A stretch of 64,000 bases of DNA, from positions 283,910 through 347,909 of the forward strand of contig MKUP01000023.1 in NCBI GenBank assembly GCA_001898625.1. The letters run 5' to 3'. Below the pieces are notes generated by a model. It was not told the origin of the DNA, ran no database searches, and worked only from the letters and a program-made list of their open reading frames with translations. This document shows, piece after piece, positions 27,837 through 36,492 of this stretch. Numbering within the stretch: position 1 is the first letter of the stretch; every line of letters begins with the position of its first letter. This DNA is from Burkholderiales bacterium 67-32 (lineage in GTDB: Bacteria > Pseudomonadota > Gammaproteobacteria > Burkholderiales > Burkholderiaceae_B). A program made the position numbers and the translations under genes.

Positions 27837-29488
27837 CGGCGGCGGCGAACGGGCCGCTGGCCGACGTGGACGGCTGGACCCTGGGGCGCTTCGCCGGCGA
27901 AATCGGCGCGCGCTTCGGCGATGGCGAAGCCCTGGTGGCCAGTGATCGCCAGCATGGCCCAGGTCTGCGCCGGTGGACCTACGCGGAACTGGCGCGCGAT
28001 GCGTGCGCGCTGCAATGGGCCCTGATGCGGCAAGGCATCCGGCCGGGCGACCGCGTCGGCGTGATGCTGTCGAGCTTTCCGGAGTGGGTGCTGTATCTGT
28101 TCGCCGTCACGCGGCTGGGGGCGGTGTTCGTTCCGGTCAATCCGCGATTCCGCAGCCGAGAACTGCGGCACGTGTTGGGCCATTCCGGCGCCCGCGCGCT
28201 GATCGCCATGGGAAGCTATTTGGGCCACGACTACGCGGGCCAGATCGCCGAGGCCCGCGCGGAGGCGGCGCTGCCGGCGCTGGAGACGGTGATCGGGGTG
28301 CATACGGCGCCCGCCGTGGATGCGCGGGATACGGTGGACCTGCTCGAGGCGGGCCGGCGGTATCTGGACGAGCATGGCGCGCCGCCCCGGGCGGACGAGG
28401 CCGATGCCGTCGCGGTGCTGTTCTATACCTCGGGCACGACCTCGTTTCCCAAGGGCGTGCCGCTGACGCACGCGAATCTGCTGCCGCATTCGGTGCGCGG
28501 CGGCCGCTGGCTGGAACTGGAACCCGGCGAGGGCGTGCTGACCCTGTATCCGTTCTTCGGCATCTCGGGCGGGGCCAACAAGGTTCTGTCGACGCTGGGT
28601 GCCGGCGCGCGGCTGGTTTTCCAGGACAGCTACCGGCCGGACGAAGCGGCCGAGCTGCTGCGTGCGCAGCAGTGCACCGTGATCCACGGTGTGGACGTGC
28701 AGATCCGCGAGCTGATGGCGGCGTGCCGGCGCAATCCCGCGGGCGAGGAGCCCGAACGCCGGGCCACCATCGCCTTCACCGCGGGACTGGACGAGGCGCT
28801 GGCGCGCGAGATGGGTCCCGGGCTGGGCATCCATCGTTTCATCCATGCCTACGGCATGACCGAGACCAATCCCATGATCCTGTACAACCGCCTGGACGAT
28901 GCGTTCGAGGTGAGCGTGAAGGCGGGCGGACGCGTGGCCGAGGGCGTCGAGGTTCGCGTCGTGGACCCCGAGTCAGGCCTGGACAGATCGGCCGGAGAGG
29001 AAGGCGAGATCGTGGTGCGCGGGCCCACGGTCATGCGGGGGTACTACAACGATCCCGAGTCCACCGCCGCGGCGTTTCGCGGCGGCTGGTTCCATACCGG
29101 CGACCTGGGCGTGCGGACCGGGGACGGCTTCCTGTTCTACGTGGGCCGGCTCAAGGACATGCTGAAGGTGGGCGGCTTCAACGTCGCGCCGCAGGAGGTC
29201 GAAGGGCTGCTGCGGACCCACGAGGCCATCGCCGACGTCGCGGTCGCGGCCGGCAGCGATCCGCGGCTGGGCGAGGTGCCCGTGGCCTTCGTCCGGCTGC
29301 GTCCGGGCATGCCGGCGGACGCGGACGAACTGATCGCCTGGTGCCGCGCGCGCATCGCCAATTTCAAGACGCCGCGGGCCGTCTATTTCGTCGACGAGCT
29401 GCCCTACCATACGGCGGCCAACGGTTCCAAGCTGCAGCGCCACGTCCTGCGCGAGTGGGCGCGCCAGCGCGAGGCTTCCACCCCCTGA
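27833..29488 (+). CDS. AMP-forming acyl-CoA synthetase
   Basis: This 551-residue ANL-superfamily ligase activates a carboxylic acid to its CoA thioester through an acyl-AMP. Motifs are the P-loop 'YTSGTTSFPKGVPLTH', 'YGMTETNPM' and 'TGDLGVRTGDGFLFYVGRLKDMLKVGGFNVAPQEVE' (in parts). The C-terminal adenylation lysine is in 'AANGSKLQRHV', with one extra residue compared with the usual 'TxxGKxxR'. It overlaps the dehydrogenase stop by 4 bases. It supplies the CoA-activation step, which makes the ADP-forming homologue upstream redundant and supports the idea that the latter has another role. Confidence 0.93.
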   Translation: MTAAANGPLADVDGWTLGRFAGEIGARFGDGEALVASDRQHGPGLRRWTYAELARDACALQWALMRQGIRPGDRVGVMLSSFPEWVLYLFAVTRLGAVFVPVNPRFRSRELRHVLGHSGARALIAMGSYLGHDYAGQIAEARAEAALPALETVIGVHTAPAVDARDTVDLLEAGRRYLDEHGAPPRADEADAVAVLFYTSGTTSFPKGVPLTHANLLPHSVRGGRWLELEPGEGVLTLYPFFGISGGANKVLSTLGAGARLVFQDSYRPDEAAELLRAQQCTVIHGVDVQIRELMAACRRNPAGEEPERRATIAFTAGLDEALAREMGPGLGIHRFIHAYGMTETNPMILYNRLDDAFEVSVKAGGRVAEGVEVRVVDPESGLDRSAGEEGEIVVRGPTVMRGYYNDPESTAAAFRGGWFHTGDLGVRTGDGFLFYVGRLKDMLKVGGFNVAPQEVEGLLRTHEAIADVAVAAGSDPRLGEVPVAFVRLRPGMPADADELIAWCRARIANFKTPRAVYFVDELPYHTAANGSKLQRHVLREWARQREASTP

Positions 29489-29507
29489 TCCCCACGGAGC
29501 AACCATC

Positions 29508-30338
29508 ATGCGCATCTGGCATCAGAGCTTTACCGTACTGCAGGACCTGCCGGCCTATGCCGACGCGCTCAAGCTGCGCATCGGCGAGGTCGTCCGGCCC
29601 GACACCGAGGTCGTGCTACACGGGCAGATACCCGGCACCTACACCAGCGACTACCCGGGCTCGGACCTGGCCTACGGCGTGCTGTACTGGATGCACGGCT
29701 TGCAATGGCTGGCCGCGGCGCGCGAAGCGCAGAAACAGGGCTTCGACGCGATGGTGCTGGCCAGCATCGCCGGCCCGATGGCGCGCGAGATCCGGACCAT
29801 CGTCGACATCCCCGTGGTCGGCTACGGCGAAGCCGCGTTCAATCTCGCGGGCCTGTACGGCCGGCGCGCCGGCATGCTGTTCTTCATCAAAGAGCGGCTG
29901 GACTTCTGGCCCGAGCAATTGCGCCACTGGGGATTGGAGAACCGCTTCGCCGGCATCGAGCACGCGGGCGTGTCCTTCAAGGACGTGCTGGCCGGGCACA
30001 TGGATCCGTCGCGGCGCGACGCCGTGGTGGCCCGCATCGTCGAGCAGGGCGAGAAGCTGGTGCGGGAGACCGGGGCCGATGTCATCGTGCCGGGGGAAAT
30101 GCCGATGAACCTGCTGCTGTCGAAGGCGGGCGTCGACCGGATAGGTGGCGCGACCGTGGTCGACGGGCTGGCCGTCTCCTTCAAGATGGCCGAGATGATG
30201 GTGGACCTGCGCCGCCTGAGCGGCATGCGGCCCAGCGACCATGGCTATTTCCACCAGTCGCCGGATCCGCGCCGCTTCGAGCAGGTGTTGCAGTTCTACG
30301 GCGTGTCGGAGCTCGGCTCCCGGATTCCCGAGTGCTGA
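29508..30338 (+). CDS. Asp/Glu racemase superfamily protein lacking both catalytic cysteines
   Basis: This 276-residue protein has the fold of the Asp/Glu/hydantoin racemase, maleate isomerase and arylmalonate decarboxylase superfamily. The first active-site loop is 'AMVLASIAGPMAREI', where racemases have Cys, and the second is 'ADVIVPGEMPMN', where they have 'GCT'. The only cysteine in the whole protein is the very last residue. The usual two-cysteine or one-cysteine chemistry is therefore impossible, so it either catalyses something else or binds a ligand. The start is 19 bases after the ligase stop, with CGGAG upstream. It is followed 35 bases later by a second Bug gene. Function unknown. 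Confidence 0.85.
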   Translation: MRIWHQSFTVLQDLPAYADALKLRIGEVVRPDTEVVLHGQIPGTYTSDYPGSDLAYGVLYWMHGLQWLAAAREAQKQGFDAMVLASIAGPMAREIRTIVDIPVVGYGEAAFNLAGLYGRRAGMLFFIKERLDFWPEQLRHWGLENRFAGIEHAGVSFKDVLAGHMDPSRRDAVVARIVEQGEKLVRETGADVIVPGEMPMNLLLSKAGVDRIGGATVVDGLAVSFKMAEMMVDLRRLSGMRPSDHGYFHQSPDPRRFEQVLQFYGVSELGSRIPEC

Positions 30339-30373
30339 ACGCGGGACGCGAACAACGATCAAGGAGACCTGTC

Positions 30374-31360
30374 ATGTCGATCGATTCCGCGCGCCGCCCA
30401 TCGCGCCGGCCATGGGCGGCGCTGGCCGCCGGGCTGCTGGTTGCCGGCAGCGCCCTGGCCCAGTCCTACCCGGTTCGTCCGGTCACCGTCATCAACCCCT
30501 GGACGCCCGGCGGCCCGGCCGATGCGGTGGCGCGTCCCATCCTGCAGAAATTGTCCGAGCGCCTGGGGCAGCAGTTCGTGGTCGAGAACCGCGCCGGCGC
30601 CAATGGCGTGATCGGCTCGGCAATGGTCGCCCGGGCCAGGCCGGACGGCTACACCCTGCTGTTCTCGCACGTGGGACCGATCACCATCAGCCCGGCGCTG
30701 CAACGCGACATGCCCTATGACCCGGTGAAGGACCTGGCGCCCATCACCCAGGTCGTGTCGGCGCCCCTGGTGCTGGTGGTCCGGCCGCAGCTTCCCATTC
30801 ATGACCTGGGCGAACTCATCGCCTATGCCAAGGCGCATCCCGGCAAGCTGTCCTATGGCTCGGTGGGGCCGGGCAGCACGACGCACCTGGCGGGGGCGAT
30901 CCTGGGCAAGAAGGCGGGCGTGGAGCTGCTGCACGTGCCCTACAAAGGCGCGGCCCCGGTCATCACCGACATGCTGGGCGGGCAGATCGACATGGCGTTC
31001 CTGAACATCTCGGGGGCGGTGGCGTATCTGAAAAGCGGGCAGTTGCGCGGCATCGCGGTCAGCACGCGCCAGCGGTCGACGTTGCAGCCGGAGTTGCCGG
31101 CCATTGCCGAGCGGTTTCCGGACTACGAGATCAATTCCTGGTACGGGATGATGGCGCCGGCCGGGACGCCGCAGGCGATCATCGACAAGCTGCAGGGCGA
31201 GATCGCGGCCATCGTGAAGCTGCCGGACGTCGCGCGGCAACTGGAGGGGCTGGGCCTGGCGCCGGAAGGCACGACGCCCAGGCGCTATGCCGAGCAGATC
31301 CAGGCGGACCTGGCCCGGTGGCGCGAGGGCGTGAAGGCGGCCGGGCTGGCGCCCGAGTGA
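30374..31360 (+). CDS. Bug-family substrate-binding protein, last gene of catabolic cluster
   Basis: This periplasmic binding protein is 328 residues, with AAGGAG 8 bases before the ATG. The signal peptide ends near 'GSALAQSYPVRP'. Bug signatures are 'VINPWTPGGPADAVARPILQKL', 'VVENRAGANGVIGSAMVARARPDGYTLL' and 'YEINSWYGMMAPAGTPQAII'. With the Bug protein at 21483 it brackets the enzyme genes. The two are clearly different in sequence, which suggests two related ligands or one for uptake and one for sensing. Its stop lies 7 bases from the convergent thyA stop. Confidence 0.94.
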   Translation: MSIDSARRPSRRPWAALAAGLLVAGSALAQSYPVRPVTVINPWTPGGPADAVARPILQKLSERLGQQFVVENRAGANGVIGSAMVARARPDGYTLLFSHVGPITISPALQRDMPYDPVKDLAPITQVVSAPLVLVVRPQLPIHDLGELIAYAKAHPGKLSYGSVGPGSTTHLAGAILGKKAGVELLHVPYKGAAPVITDMLGGQIDMAFLNISGAVAYLKSGQLRGIAVSTRQRSTLQPELPAIAERFPDYEINSWYGMMAPAGTPQAIIDKLQGEIAAIVKLPDVARQLEGLGLAPEGTTPRRYAEQIQADLARWREGVKAAGLAPE

Positions 31361-31367
31361 ACAGGCC

Positions 31368-32339
31368 CTAGACGGCCATGGGCGCCGTCAGCGGCGCGTG
31401 GTGTTCGTATCCGACCAGCGAGAAGTCGCCCGGCTCCACGCGCTCCAGCCATTCCGGCTCGTACTTGCCGGTGACGGCGTAGTCGGGGATGCGGTCGGAC
31501 AAGGCCAACTGCGGCGCGGGGAAGGGCGTGCGGGTCAGTTGCTCCCGCAGCATCGGCAGGTGGTTCTCGTAGATGTGGGCATCGCCCATGAAATAGCTGA
31601 ACCAGCGCGGCTGGTAGCCGGTCAGCCGGCCGACCAGGTGCAGCAGCGCGGCGCCCTCGGTCAGGTTGAACGGCGTGCCCAGGCCGATGTCGTTGGACCG
31701 GATGTACAGGCACAGCGAGATCTCGCGCGTGGTCGCGTTGGGCAGGAACTGGTAGAGCAGGTGGCAGGGCGGCAGCGCCATTTCCTCGATTTGCGCCCAG
31801 TTCCAGCCATGGAAAAGGATGCGGCGGTCGCCGGGGTTGTCGTGGATGGTGTCCAGGCACTGGCGCAGTTGGTCGACGGCCTTGTAGAGCAACACCTTGC
31901 GCGCGCCGTCCTCGTCGAACTCGGCCACGCGGGCATAGCCGCGGCCCAGGGCGTCCTGCAACTGGGCGGCGCGCGATGCGTCCAGCACCTTGTAGGCAGG
32001 CCATTGGCGCCACTGGACGCCGTAGACGGGGCCCAGGTCGTCGTCGCCTTCGCGATAGGGGTTGGCCAGCCATTGCGCGTTCTCGTTCGCGTTCTGGTCC
32101 CAGACCTTGCAGCCCAGTTCGCGGAATTCCGCGGCGCTGCGCGACGCGCGCAGGAAACCCACCAGTTCGCCGATGGCGGACTTGAACGCCAGCCTTTTGG
32201 TGGTGACGGCCGGGAATCCCTGCCGCAGGTCGAATCGCAGCGAGGCGCCGGGCAGGCTGAGGGTGCGGATGCCCGTTCTGTTCACTTGCCACGAGCCGTT
32301 GTCGAGGACGGATTGGACGAGGTCGAGGTATTGTTTCAT
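31368..32339 (-). CDS. thyA: Thymidylate synthase
   Basis: This enzyme methylates dUMP to dTMP using methylenetetrahydrofolate. The protein is 323 residues, longer than the 264 of E. coli, because of an insert around residues 90-150 as in the Lactobacillus casei enzyme. The catalytic Cys192 is in '[11 protein letters not shown]'. '[18 protein letters not shown]' and '[21 protein letters not shown]' are conserved substrate-binding parts, and the C terminus ends 'APMAV', matching the usual 'P.Ma(V/I)'. The ATG at 32339 is preferred over a GTG at 32354. folA is on the same strand 12 kb downstream; in many bacteria the two are adjacent. Confidence 0.97.
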   Translation of the reverse strand: MKQYLDLVQSVLDNGSWQVNRTGIRTLSLPGASLRFDLRQGFPAVTTKRLAFKSAIGELVGFLRASRSAAEFRELGCKVWDQNANENAQWLANPYREGDDDLGPVYGVQWRQWPAYKVLDASRAAQLQDALGRGYARVAEFDEDGARKVLLYKAVDQLRQCLDTIHDNPGDRRILFHGWNWAQIEEMALPPCHLLYQFLPNATTREISLCLYIRSNDIGLGTPFNLTEGAALLHLVGRLTGYQPRWFSYFMGDAHIYENHLPMLREQLTRTPFPAPQLALSDRIPDYAVTGKYEPEWLERVEPGDFSLVGYEHHAPLTAPMAV

Positions 32340-32526
32340 GGGCCTGGGCTGCACAGATGCGATGGCCGGGCGCGGAAAGGCACCCGCCGGCCTTGATTAT
32401 CGCATGTCCCCGGGCGTGGCCAGGTGGCGCGAAGTCCGCGTTATCCGGGCCGGCCGTTGTGCGTCGGGCACCCTGGCACGAGTCCTGCATGCGATAGTTA
32501 CGTCTGTCTGTCCCCCCGCTGCATCG

Positions 32527-34767
32527 ATGCGTCCCGCTTCCATTCCCGATACCCTGCGCCGCCTCTGGGCGCACGACACCTTCGTCTACAGCCTGCGCGT
32601 GTTCATCGCCCTGGCCAGCGTCATGGCGCTGTGCGGGTGGCACGACAGGATGGACCTGGTCATTCCGGCTTTCCTGGGCGTCATCGCCTGCGCGCTGGCC
32701 GAGACCGACGATAACTGGCGCGGCCGGCTGCTGGCCCAGGCCGTCACGCTGGCCTGCTTCGCCGTGGCGGCCATCGCCGTCAAGGCGCTGTTTTCCTATC
32801 CGTGGCTGTTCCTGGCGGGGATGGTGCTGTCCACGTTCTGCCTGACCATGCTGGGGGCCATCGGCGAGCGCTACCGCGCCATCGGGTATGCGACGCTGAC
32901 CCTGGCCATCTACACCACCATAGGGGTGGAGCAGGGCCGCGGCGAGGGCGGTTTCTGGCACGAGCCGGCGCTGCTGATGGCCGGGGCGGCCTGGTACGGC
33001 CTGCTGTCGGTGCTGTGGGCGGCGCTGTTCGTGCACCAGCCGGTGCAGCAGCGGCTGGCGCGGCTGTATGCCGTGCTGGGAGACTACCTGCTGCTGAAGG
33101 CCTCGCTGTTCGAGCCCGTGCGCGGCATCGACCTGGAGGCGCGCCGGCTGGAATTGGCGCAGCTCAACGGCAAGGTGGTGGTGGCGCTGAACGCGGCCAA
33201 GGAGAGCATTTTCAGCCGCCTGGGCCAGAGCCGGCCGGGCCGCAAGACGGCGCGCTATCTGCGGCTGTATTTCATCGCGCAGGACGTGCACGAGCGCGCC
33301 AGTTCTTCGCACTACCCCTATGACGAATTGGCCGACGCCTTCTTCCACAGCGACATCATGTTCCGCTGCCAGCGGCTGCTGGGCCTGCAAGGGCAGGCCT
33401 GCCGCCGGCTGGCGCGGGCGATCCGGATGCGCCAGCCCTTCGATGCGGGAGACGACGCGCGGCAGGCCCGGGCCGACCTGGACGCCTCGCTGGACTATCT
33501 GCGCCGGCAGGGCCGCCCGGAGTGGGCGCGGTTGCTGCGGTCGGTGGGGGCGCTGTCGGCCAATCTGGCTGAGCTGGACCGGCGGCTGGGCAGCGCGAGC
33601 AATCCCGACAAGCTGGACGAGCAGCAGCAGGACAACAGTCTGCTGGATCGCTCACCGCAGTCGGTGGGCGAGGCGTTCGACCGGGTGCGGCTGCAATTGA
33701 CGCCGGGGGCGCCGGTGTTCCGTTATGCCGTGCGGCTGACGCTGGCAATGGCGGCGGGCTACGGGATGCTGCACCTGGTCCATCCGCAGCAGGGCTACTG
33801 GATCGTGCTGACGACGCTGTTCGTCTGCGCGCCCAGTTATGGCGCCACGCGTACCCGGCTGGTGCAGCGGGTGCTGGGGACGGTGCTGGGGCTGCTGGTG
33901 GGCTGGGTGCTGTTCAAGCTGTTCTCCAGCCTGCTGGTGCAGGCGCTGTTCGCGGTGGTGGCGGGGGTGGCGTTCTTCGCGACGCGTTCCACGCGCTACA
34001 TGATCGGAACGGCGGCGATCACGGTGCTGGTATTGCTGTGTTTCAACCAGATCGGCAACGGCTACGACCTGTTTGTGCCGCGCCTGGTGGATACGTTGAT
34101 CGGCGCGGGGATCGCGGGGCTGGCCGTGCTGGTGGTGATGCCGGACTGGCAGGGGCGCCGGCTGACGCAGATGGCGGCCAAGGCGCTGGCCGCGAACAGC
34201 CGGTATCTGCGCGAGATCATGATCCAGTACGAGACGGGCAAGCGCGACGACCTGGCCTATCGGCTGGCGCGGCGCAATGCGCATAACGCGGATGCGGCCC
34301 TGTCGATGGCGATGTCGAACATGTTGGCCGAGCCGGGGCATTTCCGGCGGGACGCGGACGCGGGGCTGCGGTTCCTGACGTTGTCGCACACCTTGCTGAA
34401 CTATCTGTCGGGGCTGGGAGCGCATCGGGAAAGCCTGTCGGACCATGCGAGCGATGCACAGATCGCGCGGATGACGATGGGGGTGATCGAGGCGCTGGAC
34501 GGGATCGCGGCGGGGTTGGCGGGGAAGGGCGGGCTGGCGGCCAGCAGCGACGAGGAAGGGGCCTTGGCGCGGGCGCTGGAGCAACTGCCCGAGGATGACG
34601 CCGATGACGGGCACCGGTTGGTGCTGACGCAGCTGGGGTTGATCGGGGGCGTGTTGGGGCCGTTGCGGAAGGTGGGAAGCCGGCTGGTCCGGTTGGAGAG
34701 CCGGGAGGTGGAGGAGGAAGAGGTCACCGGGGCCGAGGCCCCGGGCGGGGGTGTGAACAGGCCCTAG
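32527..34767 (+). CDS. FUSC-family inner-membrane protein (YccS/YhfK type)
   Basis: This 746-residue protein has two blocks of about five to six membrane helices (about residues 18-175 and 400-540) separated by a long cytoplasmic helical stretch, with another cytoplasmic domain at the C terminus. That duplicated layout and segments such as 'FRYAVRLTLAMAAGYGMLH' and 'YWIVLTTLFVCAPSYGATRTRLVQRVLGTVLG' identify the FUSC/YccS family. Relatives include AaeB, an efflux protein for aromatic carboxylic acids, and fusaric-acid resistance proteins, so export of aromatic acids is possible. No AaeA-type adaptor is adjacent. The stop overlaps the stop of the convergent gene by 4 bases. Confidence 0.9.
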   Translation: MRPASIPDTLRRLWAHDTFVYSLRVFIALASVMALCGWHDRMDLVIPAFLGVIACALAETDDNWRGRLLAQAVTLACFAVAAIAVKALFSYPWLFLAGMVLSTFCLTMLGAIGERYRAIGYATLTLAIYTTIGVEQGRGEGGFWHEPALLMAGAAWYGLLSVLWAALFVHQPVQQRLARLYAVLGDYLLLKASLFEPVRGIDLEARRLELAQLNGKVVVALNAAKESIFSRLGQSRPGRKTARYLRLYFIAQDVHERASSSHYPYDELADAFFHSDIMFRCQRLLGLQGQACRRLARAIRMRQPFDAGDDARQARADLDASLDYLRRQGRPEWARLLRSVGALSANLAELDRRLGSASNPDKLDEQQQDNSLLDRSPQSVGEAFDRVRLQLTPGAPVFRYAVRLTLAMAAGYGMLHLVHPQQGYWIVLTTLFVCAPSYGATRTRLVQRVLGTVLGLLVGWVLFKLFSSLLVQALFAVVAGVAFFATRSTRYMIGTAAITVLVLLCFNQIGNGYDLFVPRLVDTLIGAGIAGLAVLVVMPDWQGRRLTQMAAKALAANSRYLREIMIQYETGKRDDLAYRLARRNAHNADAALSMAMSNMLAEPGHFRRDADAGLRFLTLSHTLLNYLSGLGAHRESLSDHASDAQIARMTMGVIEALDGIAAGLAGKGGLAASSDEEGALARALEQLPEDDADDGHRLVLTQLGLIGGVLGPLRKVGSRLVRLESREVEEEEVTGAEAPGGGVNRP

Positions 34768-36350
34768 TACCCGACGGCCTGGCCGTCGCGGCGGGAGTCC
34801 GAGGCGGCGATATAGCCTTCGTCGCTGCGGTAGATCAGTTGGGCGGTGCCGAAGTCCAGGCTGTGGCGTTCCGAGACTTCGACGGTGTGGCCCAGCTTGC
34901 GCAGGCCGTCGACGACGGCGGTGGGGGTGTGGGCTTCGAGGCGGACTTCACCGGGTTCCACGCGGAAGCGCGGGGCGTCGCTCATGGCTTGCGGGTTCTG
35001 GCCGAAGGCGCCCAGGCGCACCAGCATCTGCATGTGGCCCTGGGCCTGCATCGAGCCGCCCATGACGCCGAAGGCCATGACGGGCTGGCCGTTGCGGGTG
35101 ACGAAGCCAGGGATGATGGTGTGCATCGGTTTCTTGGCCGGGGCGACGCAGTTGACGTGGCCGGGGCGCAGGTTGAAGCCGATGCCGCGGTTGTGCAGCG
35201 AGATGCCGGTGCCGGGGACCACGACGCCCGAGCCGAAGCCCTGGAAGTTGGACTGGATGAACGAGATCATGGTGCCGTCCGCGTCGGCGGCGGCCAGGTA
35301 GACGGTGCCGCCCAGCTTGGGGGTGCCGGCGGTGGGGGTGCCGGCGCGGGCGGGGTCGATCAGGGCGGCGCGCCGGGCGAGGTAGGCCGGATCCAGCAGG
35401 TCGGCCAGGCCCAGGCGCATGGCGGCGGGGTCGGCGATGTGTTCGTGCAGGTCGGAGAAGGCCAGTTTCATGGCCTCGATCATGGCGTGGTACATGGCGG
35501 GGCTGTCCAGGCCCATGCCTTCGAGGTCCAGGCGGTCCAGCATGCCCAGCGCGGCCAGGGCGGCGATGCCTTGGCCGCTGGGGGGGATTTCGTGCAGGGT
35601 GTAGCCGCGGAAGTCCTGGCGCAGGGGTTCGACCCACTGCACTTCGTGGGCGGCCAGGTCGGCCAGGGTCATCGCGCCGCCGGTGCGTTGCGCGAAGTCG
35701 ACGATCTTCTGCGCCAGCGCGCCGCGGTAGAAGCTGTCGCCGCCGGTCCGGGCGATGTCGGCCAGGGTGTCGGCCTGTTCGGGGAAGCGCCAGCGGTCGC
35801 CGGCCTGGGGCGTGCGGCCGTCGCGGAAGAAGGCCTCGGCGAAGCCGGGCTCCTTGGCCAGGTTGGGGGCCTGGCGGGCCCACAGGCGGGCGATCTGCGG
35901 CGTGACCTGGAAGCCTTCCCTGGCGTAGTGCAGCGCGGGCTGGACCAGTTGTTCGAAAGGCAGCTTGCCGAAGCGTTCGGACAGCGCGCGCCAGCCGGCG
36001 ACCTGGCCGGGCACCGTGACGGCGTCCCAGCCGGTGACGGGCATGGTCGCGCGGCCGCGGAAGTGGTCCAGGGTCCAGGCGGCGGGCGAGCGGCCGCTGG
36101 CGTTGATGCCGTGCAGGCGCCCCTCGTGCCAGATGATGGCGAACAGGTCGCCGCCTATGCCGTTCATGACCGGCTCGACCACGGTCAGCACCATGGCGGC
36201 CGCCAGCGCGGCATCGACGGCGTTGCCGCCTTCGTACAGCATGCGCAGGCCGGCCTGCGAGGCCAGCGGCTGGCTGGTGCTGACGGCGTTGGCCGCCAGC
36301 AGCGGCATCTTCTGCGAGGGATAGGGGAAATTCCAGTCGAAGGGCAGCAT
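34764..36350 (-). CDS. Gamma-glutamyltransferase-family Ntn hydrolase without signal peptide
   Basis: This 528-residue protein matches the gamma-glutamyltranspeptidase family along its length: 'LASQAGLRMLYEGGNAVDAALAAAMVLTVVEPVMNGIGGD' (in parts), 'SGQGIAALAALGML' and 'GGTVYLAAADADGTMISFIQS'. Thr349 in 'KLGGTVYL' is at the self-cleavage and nucleophile position. No signal peptide is visible from the ATG at 36350 ('MLPFDWNFPYPSQK'), unlike secreted glutathione-degrading enzymes. It is therefore more like the cytoplasmic YwrD and oxamate-amidohydrolase (HpxW) type. There is no clear ribosome site at this start; a TTG at 36392 is in frame. It is divergent from a Bug gene 142 bases away. Confidence 0.9.
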   Translation of the reverse strand: MLPFDWNFPYPSQKMPLLAANAVSTSQPLASQAGLRMLYEGGNAVDAALAAAMVLTVVEPVMNGIGGDLFAIIWHEGRLHGINASGRSPAAWTLDHFRGRATMPVTGWDAVTVPGQVAGWRALSERFGKLPFEQLVQPALHYAREGFQVTPQIARLWARQAPNLAKEPGFAEAFFRDGRTPQAGDRWRFPEQADTLADIARTGGDSFYRGALAQKIVDFAQRTGGAMTLADLAAHEVQWVEPLRQDFRGYTLHEIPPSGQGIAALAALGMLDRLDLEGMGLDSPAMYHAMIEAMKLAFSDLHEHIADPAAMRLGLADLLDPAYLARRAALIDPARAGTPTAGTPKLGGTVYLAAADADGTMISFIQSNFQGFGSGVVVPGTGISLHNRGIGFNLRPGHVNCVAPAKKPMHTIIPGFVTRNGQPVMAFGVMGGSMQAQGHMQMLVRLGAFGQNPQAMSDAPRFRVEPGEVRLEAHTPTAVVDGLRKLGHTVEVSERHSLDFGTAQLIYRSDEGYIAASDSRRDGQAVGY

Positions 36351-36492
36351 GGCGTCGCTTACGGGTAGTCGTCCTGGAGCACAGCATACCAAGGGCCGGG
36401 CCGCGGCACTCCACTACAATGGACACCGTCCGCCGGGCCGCGCCGGCGCGCCGCCCGGGGGCTTTCGTCGCGGCCGCTTCCTCGTCACCACC

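Noticed and set aside
31285..33390. Minus-strand open frame of 701 residues
   Set aside because: It overlaps thyA in another frame and the FUSC gene in antisense; no recognisable domain.
34839..36368. Plus-strand open frame of 509 residues
   Set aside because: It is the antisense of the gamma-glutamyltransferase homologue; Gly/Ala/Asp-rich with no motif.
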